NCBI RefSeq assembly: GCF_017526105.1
Contig: NZ_CP071839.1
Coordinates: 3,152,501 to 3,216,500 of the forward strand
DNA: 64,000 nt
Source: Streptomyces cyanogenus
GTDB lineage: Bacteria; Actinomycetota; Actinomycetes; Streptomycetales; Streptomycetaceae
Direction of reading: 5' to 3'
The notes below the pieces were generated by a model. That model was given only the letters and a program-made list of their open reading frames with translations. It was not told the DNA's origin and searched no databases. The position numbers and the translations under genes were made by a program. Each line of letters opens with the position of its first letter. Positions within the stretch are counted from its first letter, which is position 1. Of the stretch, positions 8,265 through 16,539 are shown in pieces.

Positions 8265-9491
8265 TCAGGCCGCCGCCGCGCCGAAGCGCTTGCGCGGCAG
8301 CACCCGTCGCAGGATCCGCCGTGCCTTGCGCAGGGCGCGGCGCGGGACGGAGTTGGCGACCGCCTCGCGGTAGCCCTCGAAGGCGCGGGCCTCGCGGGGG
8401 TCGGCGAGGTAGATCTCGTCGGGGATGCGGGCCGTTCTGGACCGGAAGTGCGGGTAGATCAGGTACAGGCGGGTGCCGCGCTTCTCCAGCACGGCCGCGG
8501 CCTGCTTCTTCGCCTTGACGAACTTGACGACGTCCAGCAGCAGGTCGGCGCGCTGCATGGCGACCAGGTGCAGCCTCAGCCGCTCGTGCACCTTCAGGCG
8601 GCGGGCCACCCCGGGCGTCCAGTAGGCGTCCATCAGCGGCTTGGCCAGCTCGAACTTGTGCCGGCGGACCTCTTCGCTGTCGGTGAGGAACTTGGGCCCG
8701 AACTGCGGCAGCAGCGTGATGAGGAAGGGGCGGACCATGAGCAGGTCGCGCTTGTCGCCGGCCGGGACCATGTCGGCGATCAGCTTCATGAGGGCGCGCG
8801 CGGAGTCGAAGCGCAGGGTGTAGCTGCCGCTCTTGGTGACGTGCTTGCCGTCGTCGCGGCCGACCAGGTAGTAGCAGGTGTAGTCGGCGAGCACGGAGAC
8901 GCCGTCCGCGCGCAGGTAGGCCTCCAGCGTGAACAGGGCGTCCTCGCCGGTGAACAGCGATTCGTCGAACCGCATGCCGTGCTGCTCCAGCAGGGAACGG
9001 CGGAACAGCTTCTGCGCGCTGAGCGTGAACTTGATGTTCGAGGTGAAGACGTCGGCCCGGTCGAGGTTCTTGCCCCACATGGACTTGGGCGCCGTGCGGT
9101 TGACGCCCTCGACCCGGCCGAGGACGACGTCCGTGCCGTTCTTGTCGGCCATGGCGACCATGCGTTCCAGGGCCTCGGGGCCGAGCCGGTCGTCGGCGTC
9201 GAGGAAGAAGACGAAGCGTCCGGTGGCCTTGCCCAGGCCGACGTTGCGCGGGCCGCTGGGGCCGCCGGAGTTCTCCTGACGGATGACGGTGACCTGCATG
9301 GGGGCGCGGGCGGCGAACTCCTCCAGGCACTCGCCCGTGCCGTCGGTCGAGCCGTCGTCGACCGCGATGACCTCCAGGCGCGCCGGGTCGATGGTCTGCG
9401 CCTCGACGGATGCCAGGCACTCGACCACGTACGGCATCGCTTCGTACGCCCCGATGATCACGCTCACATCAGGCTGCGTCACGACGGTCAC
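8265..9491 (-). CDS. Family 2 glycosyltransferase
   Basis: 408 residues. GT-A fold: VSVIIGAYEAMPYVVECLASVEAQT at residues 9-33, DDGSTDGT at about 45-52, and the metal-binding DADD in FFLDADDRLGPEALERM (about 97-100). The C-terminal half (GEDALFTLEAYL, then a basic Arg/Lys-rich end) is typical of large actinobacterial teichoic-acid type transferases. It probably moves a nucleotide-sugar residue onto a surface glycopolymer on the cytoplasmic side of the membrane. GTG start at 9491 with GGGGGA upstream. It is the last gene, in transcription order, of the minus-strand run 13488-8265, but the 187-base gap with a strong terminator upstream (9632-9661) suggests its own promoter. Confidence 0.88.
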   Translation of the reverse strand: MTVVTQPDVSVIIGAYEAMPYVVECLASVEAQTIDPARLEVIAVDDGSTDGTGECLEEFAARAPMQVTVIRQENSGGPSGPRNVGLGKATGRFVFFLDADDRLGPEALERMVAMADKNGTDVVLGRVEGVNRTAPKSMWGKNLDRADVFTSNIKFTLSAQKLFRRSLLEQHGMRFDESLFTGEDALFTLEAYLRADGVSVLADYTCYYLVGRDDGKHVTKSGSYTLRFDSARALMKLIADMVPAGDKRDLLMVRPFLITLLPQFGPKFLTDSEEVRRHKFELAKPLMDAYWTPGVARRLKVHERLRLHLVAMQRADLLLDVVKFVKAKKQAAAVLEKRGTRLYLIYPHFRSRTARIPDEIYLADPREARAFEGYREAVANSVPRRALRKARRILRRVLPRKRFGAAAA

Positions 9492-9631
9492 TCTTCCCCC
9501 TAGTCACGGACTGTTTCCCCCCGTATCACCTCAATCGCAAGGTGTTAGACGGACTACCGGTGGAAGCGGTTGCCTCGCGGAAGACAAAGAGTGGCACATG
9601 TCACACACCTGCCCGGATTGAGGCAGAGAAA

Positions 9632-9661
9632 GGGCCCCCGAGGAGTGATCCTCGGGGGCCC
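9632..9661 (-). terminator. Strong hairpin terminator after the phosphotransferase gene
   Basis: GGGCCCCCGAGGA (9632-9644), loop GTGA, and TCCTCGGGGGCCC (9649-9661) form a perfect 13-bp stem, 17 bases past the stop at 9679 on the minus strand. No U-run follows, as is usual in Streptomyces. Confidence 0.85.
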
Positions 9662-9678
9662 GATGCACGCCGGGGCGG

Positions 9679-11832
9679 TCAGCCCGCGGTGACGCCGTCC
9701 GTCTCGCCGGCCGACGCGGCGCGCTGGCCCGGCACCGCGTTGGTCAGCTCGGCCGTCTCGGCGGGGTCGGCGTTGGTCAGCTCGGCCGTCTCGGCCGGGT
9801 CGGCGTTCGCCGCGCCCAGCCGGGACTGCTGGCCGACGTTGCGGGCCTCGGCCTTGAGGGCGAGGTCGGCGACCGCGGCGTTGAACTGGTCGATCGACGT
9901 CGGCTCGTCCGGCCCGAGCAGGTACTGCTTCAGCTCCTTGCGGTCCTCCGCCAGCGGGTCGCTCGCCGGGTCGCGCACGGCGTCCAGCAGGCCGCCCAGC
10001 TCGGCCGCGCTGTTGGTCAGGATCACTGCGGCGCGCACGGCCGTGTTCTGCCGCTTGAACTCCTCGGCGCCCAGCTCGCCGGAGTCGGTGACGGCGTACG
10101 GCTTGCCGCTCGCGATGAAGTCGGAGACCACGGAGGAGATGTCGGAGACCATCGCGTCGGAGACGTTGAAGCAGTCGTACAGGCGCGGCTCGGCGCCCGT
10201 GATGACGCGGTGCTCGTACGAGGGGAAGGAGCGCCAGTAGGCCTCGTTCCACTCGGCGCGCAGCCGGGCGATCTCCTCGTGCCGGTGCACGTCCACGACG
10301 CCGTCGCGGGTGGCCTCGGCCTCGTCGCCCTTGGTGCCGCCGGCGACGGTCAGCTCGTCCAGCCGGGCCTCGATGCGGGCCAGCTCGGCCTTGGCCTGCT
10401 CCATGGCGGCACTGTCGGCGGTGAACCGGGAGTCGGCGGCGCGCTCGGCGGCGGCCTTCTCGACCAGGGCGGTGATGCGCTGGTGGGCGGCCTTGGCGTC
10501 CCTGCTGACGGTGCCGGTGAACGGGTGCGGCTTGTACAGGACACGGACCGGCGGGTCGGCCGCGACCAGCTTCTTCACGATGTTCTCGCCGGCGAGCACG
10601 ATCGAGGTGTTGCCGGGGTTGCCGTCCCAGCCCTCCCAGGTGGGCGCGTACAGCACAGTCGGGATGCGGCCCTCGGGCACGCCCTGCCAGCCCTGGATGG
10701 GGGCGAGCTGCGGGCGGCCGACCTCCACGATGTCCTCGTCGCGGACGCCGACGTCGGCGATGGCGTACCGGTCGCGGCCGGCCCGGCCGGCGGTCCACAC
10801 CTCGTCGTACACCTTGCTGTACGGGTTGACGCTGGCCAGCTTGTCGCTGTCGCCGTGGCCGATGAAGACGTGCTTCATGGTGGGCACGCGCAGCAGGTGG
10901 ATGTTCTTGCCGACGTTGGCCGCGTACAGGGCGACCCGCACGGTGGACAGGTCCAGGTTCATCAGGTGCACCCCTCCGGGCACGCAGATGACGGGGACCG
11001 TGGTCGGCGCGAGGTTGCCGAGGATGACGCGCTCGCGGAGGATGATCAGCGGCCGGGTCTGCAGCTGCTCCATCGTCTCCAGCCACATGTTGACCTGGTA
11101 CGCGGAGTCCTTGGAGCCGGAGAAGTACAGGACCGTCTCGGGCTTGTAGGAGGCCAGCCAGTCGTCGACGGCGGCGAGGACGGTCTCGGCCTTCGGCGGG
11201 ATCCGGCGGCCGCGCACGTACGGCAGGAGGCGCAGGATGTACCCGGTGCCCGCACCGACGGTGAGACCGATGCCGAGGAAGCCGAACCCGGCCGAGCCCA
11301 GCTGCGCGGAGACGAGGATGCCGACGACCGCGAACAGGTCGAGGTGAAGCATCTTCTCCGCGGAGCGGTGCAGCAGCCCGCGCGGCGGGGCGTCCGGGAT
11401 GCGGATGCGGGACTTCAGGTCGATGTTGCGGGTGGCGACCGGCATCCGGCGCCGGTTGCGGATCAGGGTGACCAGGGCGCCGTGCGGGGCCTGGAGGCCG
11501 TAGAAGGCGATGAAGCAGGCGACCGCTCCGTAGAAGATCAGGTCGTCCGAGAGGGACAGGCGGGCCAGCAGCAGGATCAGCAGCAGCTGGCGGATCAGGA
11601 AGCGGATCGACAGGCCCGCCCGGACCTTGCTGAGGCGGTTGATCAGGTAGCTGCCCTTGCGGTGCAGATAGTGGTCCGCCAGGTACGTCACGGCGGCCAG
11701 GGCCGCGAAGACGGGAACGCTCGGGACGAGCGCGGCCAGCATGAGCGCCGGGAAGCCCAGCATCACGAGGGCCGCAGCGGCCAGCTCGGCCGCGCTGCCC
11801 ACCCGGGCGACGCGAATAGCGGTGGATATCAC
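9679..11832 (-). CDS. CDP-glycerol/polyol phosphotransferase with N-terminal membrane domain (TagB/TagF-like)
   Basis: Predicted teichoic-acid-type polymerase or primase that transfers polyol phosphate from a CDP-polyol to a membrane-bound acceptor. 717 residues. The first ~220 residues hold several hydrophobic helices (LAAAALVMLGFPALMLAALV; FLIRQLLLILLLARL; DLFAVVGILVSAQLG). The catalytic part contains FIGHGDSDK (about residue 325), LYAPTWEGWDGNPGNTS, VLYKPHPFTGT and VSDISSVVSDFIASGKPYAV, all typical of the glycerophosphotransferase family. A helical insert (about residues 465-535) separates the last two. The C-terminal tail contains an 11-residue duplication (NADPAETAELT). GTG start at 11832. 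The cytidylyltransferase just upstream probably makes its substrate. Confidence 0.88.
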   Translation of the reverse strand: MISTAIRVARVGSAAELAAAALVMLGFPALMLAALVPSVPVFAALAAVTYLADHYLHRKGSYLINRLSKVRAGLSIRFLIRQLLLILLLARLSLSDDLIFYGAVACFIAFYGLQAPHGALVTLIRNRRRMPVATRNIDLKSRIRIPDAPPRGLLHRSAEKMLHLDLFAVVGILVSAQLGSAGFGFLGIGLTVGAGTGYILRLLPYVRGRRIPPKAETVLAAVDDWLASYKPETVLYFSGSKDSAYQVNMWLETMEQLQTRPLIILRERVILGNLAPTTVPVICVPGGVHLMNLDLSTVRVALYAANVGKNIHLLRVPTMKHVFIGHGDSDKLASVNPYSKVYDEVWTAGRAGRDRYAIADVGVRDEDIVEVGRPQLAPIQGWQGVPEGRIPTVLYAPTWEGWDGNPGNTSIVLAGENIVKKLVAADPPVRVLYKPHPFTGTVSRDAKAAHQRITALVEKAAAERAADSRFTADSAAMEQAKAELARIEARLDELTVAGGTKGDEAEATRDGVVDVHRHEEIARLRAEWNEAYWRSFPSYEHRVITGAEPRLYDCFNVSDAMVSDISSVVSDFIASGKPYAVTDSGELGAEEFKRQNTAVRAAVILTNSAAELGGLLDAVRDPASDPLAEDRKELKQYLLGPDEPTSIDQFNAAVADLALKAEARNVGQQSRLGAANADPAETAELTNADPAETAELTNAVPGQRAASAGETDGVTAG

Positions 11833-11916
11833 GGAGAAACCTGCTCTGGGAGGGGGGAGTGCCGGTTTTGTTCAGGAATGCCGGGAGAGGTGGGTAATTC
11901 CTGTGGGGTACGGATA

Positions 11917-11961
11917 CAGGCCTCTGCGAATACCCGGTGAACGAGTACCCGCAGAGGCCTG
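11917..11961. terminator. Perfect 12-bp inverted repeat after the cytidylyltransferase gene
   Basis: CAGGCCTCTGCG (11917-11928) and CGCAGAGGCCTG (11950-11961) flank a 21-base loop. On the minus strand it lies 31 bases past the stop at 11992 and 85 bases before the next gene's start at 11832. It could end or attenuate transcription between the two genes. There is no U-run. Confidence 0.6.
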
Positions 11962-11991
11962 AATTCCCAAAAGCTTAATTACCCCTGATTA

Positions 11992-13488
11992 TTACACGCC
12001 GTCCTGACGGTCAAGCACGCTGGCCAGCGCCTGCTCGAAGCCGGAGGCCCTGGCGGCTCCCGCGGTCGGGTCCTGCTGGCGGACGTCGATGACGTGCCCG
12101 GTCAGCTCGGACAGCAGCACGTCCAGGGAGGTACGGGCCACGGCCTCGGAGGAGAGCAGGGAGCCCGACGGCTCCTGGCCGAAGGCCTTGGTGCGCATCG
12201 GGGTGGCGGTGCGCTCGGGGTTGATGCAGTTGACCCGGATGCCGTCGCCGGCCCACTCGTCGGACAGCGCCTGGGTGAGGTTCACCATGGCGGCCTTGGT
12301 GGAGGAGTACAGGGAGTACTCGGCGCGGCCGCGGGTGTAGCTGCTGGAGGTGTAGAGCAGCAGCTGGCCCTTGGTCTCGGCGAGGTACTTGTAGGAGGAG
12401 CGCGCGATCTGCACCGGGGCCAGGTAGTTGACCTTCAGCGCCTCCTCGATCGTGGCGTTGTCGGTCTCGGCGAGCTTGCCGATGCGCAGCACGCCCGCGG
12501 TGTTGACGACGTAGTCGATCCGGCCGGTCTCCGCGTACGCCTTGGACAGCGCGTCGTCGACCTCCTCCGGGTTCTCCACGTGGGTGCCGGTGGTGGAGCG
12601 GCCCAGCGCGTAGACGTTGGCGCCGTAGGACCCGGCGAGTTCGGCGATGTCCTTGCCGATGCCGTAGGAGCCGCCGAAGATGACGACGGTCTTGCCGGTG
12701 AGGAGTTCGCGGTAGGCCTCCTCGCCGTTCTGCTCGGGCGCGGCGGTGGAGGCGAGCTGGAACAGCTTGTCGGCGATGAAGACGTCGACCGGCTGGGTCA
12801 CCTTCATGTTGTACTCGTCACCCGCGACGACGTGGATCGGCACGTCCGGCAGGTACTTGAGGACCACCGAGCAGTCGTCCGTGGCCTGGAAGTTGGGGTC
12901 GCCGGCGGCGACGTCGTAGGCGCGGCGGATGGTGGACAGCTTGAAGGCCTGCGGGGTCTGGCCGCGGCGCAGCCGGGAGCGGTCCGGGATCTCGGTGATG
13001 AACTCGCCGTCCTCGCCGTGCGTGCGCGTGACGATGATGGTGTCGGCGGACGGGATGGCGACGTCCACGGCCTGGTAGCGCTCCAGCGCGGCCACGCAGT
13101 CGTCGATGACGCGCTGCGAGAGCAGCGGGCGTACGGCGTCGTGGAAGAGGACGTTGAGGTCCTCGCCCTCGGCCAGGCCCTCCCGAAGCGCGGAGATGGC
13201 GCGCTCGGTGGTCTCGTTCCGCGTCGAACCGCCTTCGATGATCTTCTTCACCTTGGTGAAGCCCGCCTTGGCGACGATCTTCTCGACGTCCGGCACATAG
13301 CCCGGCGCCATCAGCACGATGACGTCGTCGATCGAGTCGGCCTTCTCGAAGGTGGTCAGGGTGTGCTCGATGACGGCCTTCCCGGCGATCTTCAGCAGCT
13401 GCTTGGGGATCGACAGACCCACCCGCTGACCGGTGCCACCGGCCAGGATCACTGCGGTGGTACGGGGCTTGGCTATGTGCTGGGACAC
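11992..13488 (-). CDS. Bifunctional cytidylyltransferase / short-chain dehydrogenase
   Basis: 498 residues with two domains. Residues ~10-235 are an IspD/TarI-type nucleotidyltransferase (VILAGGTGQRVGLSIPKQLLKIAGKAVIEHTL; RRGQTPQAFKLSTIRRAY; TDDCSVV). Residues ~255-490 are a short-chain reductase with a GGSYGIG nucleotide-binding loop and YSLYSSTKAAM (YxxxK-type active site). The same fusion exists in Haemophilus Bcs1/Acs1, which reduces ribulose 5-phosphate and makes CDP-ribitol, so a CDP-polyol synthase is the best guess. The MEP-pathway role of IspD is less likely given the neighbours. GTG start at 13488 with GGTAGGT upstream; the longer frame to 13533 has no such support. Confidence 0.87.
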   Translation of the reverse strand: MSQHIAKPRTTAVILAGGTGQRVGLSIPKQLLKIAGKAVIEHTLTTFEKADSIDDVIVLMAPGYVPDVEKIVAKAGFTKVKKIIEGGSTRNETTERAISALREGLAEGEDLNVLFHDAVRPLLSQRVIDDCVAALERYQAVDVAIPSADTIIVTRTHGEDGEFITEIPDRSRLRRGQTPQAFKLSTIRRAYDVAAGDPNFQATDDCSVVLKYLPDVPIHVVAGDEYNMKVTQPVDVFIADKLFQLASTAAPEQNGEEAYRELLTGKTVVIFGGSYGIGKDIAELAGSYGANVYALGRSTTGTHVENPEEVDDALSKAYAETGRIDYVVNTAGVLRIGKLAETDNATIEEALKVNYLAPVQIARSSYKYLAETKGQLLLYTSSSYTRGRAEYSLYSSTKAAMVNLTQALSDEWAGDGIRVNCINPERTATPMRTKAFGQEPSGSLLSSEAVARTSLDVLLSELTGHVIDVRQQDPTAGAARASGFEQALASVLDRQDGV

Positions 13489-13552
13489 AGGTGACCTACC
13501 TTGGGGCGACAGGGAACCGTGAAATGGTCCCACTTCCGGTAACCGCAGTGCA

Positions 13553-13600
13553 AGGTGAGTGACCTCCGTTGCATATGCGCGCGCAACCTGTCATTCACCT
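13553..13600. promoter_or_regulatory. Nested inverted repeats upstream of the cytidylyltransferase gene
   Basis: AGGTGAGTGAC (13553-13563) and GTCATTCACCT (13590-13600) match with one mismatch. Inside them GTTGC (13568-13572) pairs with GCAAC (13583-13587). The structure lies 65-112 bases upstream of the GTG at 13488, where an operator or leader hairpin would be expected. Confidence 0.45.
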
Positions 13601-13683
13601 AGCACTCCCGGTGATTGGCGGGGGGCCGCGTGAACGCCCGTGAATTTGCTGTGAGTAAGTCCACAGGTGTCCGTGAACGGGCT

Positions 13684-14196
13684 TCACCGCCGCCGCGGCC
13701 GCTTCGGACAGCGGTGCCCGAGTACCCGCGGGAGTTCCTTCGACGGCGTCCGGTGCACCCTGGGCGCAGGGGTCGCGGAGGCCGCCGCGGCCGGCGCTCC
13801 GTACAGCGCCCGGGCCGCGGCTTCCGGCACGATCCGGGGCTCCGCTGGGCCCTGTTGATCAGGCACCTCCGCCTGCGCCGGCCGCTCGGGCACGGCGGAC
13901 AGCAGCGCCGGATCACCGAGGACGCGGAGGCCCGGCGCGGCGATCCGCTCCGCCGCCCCGGCACCGGTCGCGGCGGCCGCCTCGACCGCCCGGCGCGGCG
14001 CCGGGATCTTCACGTCCCGGTGCGTGGGGCTGCACGTGTTCTTCATATGCGGCACGGCACCGTTGCGGACGAGCCGGGAATACAGCTCGTCCGGCGGCCC
14101 ATTGCCGCGGAATTCGACATCAAGATTCCGCAGCATTTCGGTCTCGGCCAGGGTGAGTGACCGATTGACGGTGTCCGGAACCGGCTGCAGAAGATT
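13684..14196 (-). pseudogene. C-terminal remnant of a sulfotransferase-like gene, and decayed surroundings
   Basis: The minus frame reads QLPVPDTVNRSLTLAETE, MLRNLDVEFRGNGPPDELYSR and LVRNGAVPHMKN, which resembles the C-terminal part of actinobacterial sulfotransferase-like proteins often found in surface-polymer loci. An Ala/Pro-rich tail runs to the stop at 13684. No N-terminal part of such a protein is present upstream, and the frame there is only GC-rich open reading. On the plus strand a protein-like stretch from 14161 to a TAG near 14373 ends in GYRVCAENSKP after an in-frame stop at 14158, and could be a remnant of another gene. The rest of 13601-14468 holds no intact gene. Family recognition is by memory of the NRSLTLAE motif; moderate. 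Confidence 0.4.
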
Positions 14197-14468
14197 CTCC
14201 GCCGGCCCGAGCGGCGCACCGAGGTGCCGCTGCCGGTGGCCGGCACCTGCTCCGGCAACCGGGTCCGGTGCCGGCCGGTGGGCGCGGTGTCGCCCGTCAT
14301 CGCGGGCCGGGCGCAGGCGGCGCGGACGGCCTCCCTCGGCTACCGTGTGTGCGCGGAGAACTCCAAGCCGTAGGCGGCAGTCGTTCCCTGGCGGTGAAGA
14401 GGCCGCCCTGGAGGGGCCCGCACAAGCCGGGTGCCTGCGGTCAGGGGCGCGAGCGCAGGCGCCGGGAG

Positions 14469-14498
14469 GAGCCTGGGACCCGGGTGAGTCCCAGGCTC
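14469..14498 (-). terminator. Terminator of the phoD-like gene
   Basis: GAGCCTGGGAC (14469-14479), an eight-base loop and GTCCCAGGCTC (14488-14498) form a perfect 11-bp stem seven bases past the stop at 14506 on the minus strand. Confidence 0.8.
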
Positions 14499-14505
14499 GC
14501 GGACG

Positions 14506-16053
14506 TCACACCAGCCGGACGCCCGGCTCGTCCGACTCCACCCGCAGCCGGGCCAGGGTGCTCGCCGTCGCCTGGGGCTTCAGCACCGTGTCGACGGCCC
14601 GGACCCGCGCGTCGATGCCGTCGCGGCGGATGTCGAACAGGTGGTAGCCGCGGTGGGCGTCGATGAACTTCCAGTGCGGGTTGTCCGCCATCAGCGGGTC
14701 CCACTGCCGGTGGAAGGCGTCCTGGTCCTGGTCGCCGCTGCTGGAGATGGAGGTGCCGACGAACTCGGCGCCGACGACGTCCGAGTCGGGGTCGGCGTAG
14801 TCCGTCCTGAGGTCGCTGATCATCGTCAGGTGGCGGTCGCCGCTCAGCACGACCGGGTTGCGGATGTCGGCGAACTCCTCCAGCAGGGCGTTGCGTTCGG
14901 CCTGGTAGCCGTCCCAGGCGTCGTAGTACCAGAGCTTGCCGTCGCCGGGCAGCAGGTCGGTCTCGGCCATCATGATCTGCGAGGCGATGAGGTTCCAGCG
15001 GGCCGGGGAGTCGTACAGCCCGTCGAGCAGCCACTGCTTCTGCTCGGCGCCGAGCATGGTCTGCGTCGGCGCCTCGGCGCCCTCCTGCGTGGTGGCCTGG
15101 TCGCTGCGGTACTGCCGGGTGTCGAGGACGTTGAGCCGGGCCAGCCGGCCGAACTCCAGGCGGCGGTACATCTGGATGTGCGGACCCGTGGGGATCGCCG
15201 TGGCACGCACCGGCATGTGTTCGTAGTACGCCTGGAAGGCCGCCGCCAGCCGGGCCACGAACTTGTCGTGCGGCTGCTTGTCGGGGTCCTGCGGGATCTC
15301 GCCGGCCCAGTCGTTGTCCACCTCGTGGTCGTCGAAGGTGACCACCCAGGGGGCGTTCGCGTGCATCGCGGCGAGGTCGGGGTCGGTCTTGTACTGCGCG
15401 TACCGGTTGCGGTACTGCACGAGGGTGTACGGCTCGCCCTTGCCCTCGTGCCGCCGTACGGCCGTCGCCGAGGGCGCGGACTCGTAGATGTAGTCGCCGA
15501 CGAAGAGGACGACGTCGGGATCCTGGGCGAGCATGTCGGCGTACGGCGTGAAGTAGCCGTGCTGCCAGTTCTGGCAGGAGGCGAGGGCGACGCGCAGCGA
15601 GCCGCCCCGCTGGTGCGGGTGGGGAGCGGTGCGGGTGCGGCCGGTCGGCGAGAGCTGGCCGCCGGCCCGGAAGCGGTACCAGTACGGGCGGTCCGGGCGC
15701 AGGCCGCGGACGTCCACGTGGACGCTGTGGCCGAGTTCCGGGCGGGCCTCGGCGGTGCCCCGGCGGGCGGTTCTGCGGAACCGCTCGTCCTCGGCGATCT
15801 CCCAGTCCACCGGGAAGACGGCGTCGGGCATGCCGCCGCCGTTCAGCGGGTCGGGCGCGAGTCTGGTCCACAGCACGATCCCGTCGGGCAGCGGATCGCC
15901 GGAGGCGACGCCCAGGGTGAAGACGCCGTCGGGGAGCGGGGTGTCGGCGGCACGGACGGTGCCTGGCAGCCACAACTGGGCGGAGGCCGCGGCCCCGAGG
16001 ACGGCGGCCCCGGCGGTCAGAAAGCGGCGGCGATCGGGCGATGGTGCGGTCAT
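14506..16053 (-). CDS. phoD: PhoD-family alkaline phosphatase/phosphodiesterase, Tat-exported
   Basis: Secreted metallophosphatase that releases phosphate from organic phosphate esters outside the cell; in some bacteria PhoD also degrades teichoic acids. 515 residues. A twin-arginine signal (DRRRFLTAGAAVLGAAASAQLW, RRxFL pattern) is followed by an N-terminal fibronectin-like PhoD domain (FTLGVASGDPLPDGIVLWTRL) and the metal-site motifs (LFVGDYIYE; VTFDDHEVDNDWAG; SGDRHLTMISDL). Start ATG 16053, with AAGGGAG upstream; the longer frame to 16263 adds no homology. No clear PHO box (direct GTTCACC repeats) was seen in the 16054-16450 gap, which holds no gene. The nearby teichoic-type locus makes a wall-polymer link possible but unproven. 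Confidence 0.92.
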   Translation of the reverse strand: MTAPSPDRRRFLTAGAAVLGAAASAQLWLPGTVRAADTPLPDGVFTLGVASGDPLPDGIVLWTRLAPDPLNGGGMPDAVFPVDWEIAEDERFRRTARRGTAEARPELGHSVHVDVRGLRPDRPYWYRFRAGGQLSPTGRTRTAPHPHQRGGSLRVALASCQNWQHGYFTPYADMLAQDPDVVLFVGDYIYESAPSATAVRRHEGKGEPYTLVQYRNRYAQYKTDPDLAAMHANAPWVVTFDDHEVDNDWAGEIPQDPDKQPHDKFVARLAAAFQAYYEHMPVRATAIPTGPHIQMYRRLEFGRLARLNVLDTRQYRSDQATTQEGAEAPTQTMLGAEQKQWLLDGLYDSPARWNLIASQIMMAETDLLPGDGKLWYYDAWDGYQAERNALLEEFADIRNPVVLSGDRHLTMISDLRTDYADPDSDVVGAEFVGTSISSSGDQDQDAFHRQWDPLMADNPHWKFIDAHRGYHLFDIRRDGIDARVRAVDTVLKPQATASTLARLRVESDEPGVRLV

Positions 16054-16451
16054 GCGCTGACTCCCTTTGCCACAGTGGCCACTTGGACAGGTCGTGTCGG
16101 ACAGTCGGAAGTTCCCACGGCCGGACGGTCCGCCTGCTGAACGAAGCCCATCGCGAGCATGACAAATACGGAGACAACAGGAGATCCGTTGCGGCACGAC
16201 AAAACCGTGGCGCCACAACGGATGTGACGCCAGATCGGAATCCGCCCCACCACCGGCGCCCACCGGCGCATCGCACGGTCTCCTGAGGGGCCGTCAGCCG
16301 GCTGGCGGGGTACGCGACCAGGCCTGGGCGGCGAGCGGGCCGGTCCCGGCCGCCGGGTCGCCGATTGTCCTGAAAAAGTGAATGAAAGGGAGCCGGCCGG
16401 GGAAGGCGCGGCCGAAGCCGGCGGTGACCGGCTCCTCCCGCACTACGGAAA

Positions 16452-16489
16452 TGCGACGCGGAGAGGACCGGGGTCCTCTCCGCGTCGCA
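16452..16489 (-). terminator. Terminator of obg
   Basis: TGCGACGCGGAGAGGACC (16452-16469) and GGTCCTCTCCGCGTCGCA (16472-16489) are a perfect 18-bp inverted repeat with only GG between them, 51 bases past the obg stop on the minus strand. Confidence 0.85.
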
Positions 16490-16539
16490 CCGTCAGCACA
16501 CCGCGGGTCCAGCCGCGGCCGGGCCCGTCCCGCCGGGCC

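Noticed and set aside
13615..14160. 181-codon plus-strand frame in the decayed region
   Set aside because: Arg/Gly-rich, overlaps the protein-like minus-strand fragment, and shows no domain or ribosome site.
16054..16450. PHO box upstream of the phoD-like gene
   Set aside because: Looked for direct GTTCACC-type repeats of the PhoP site in both orientations and found none convincing.
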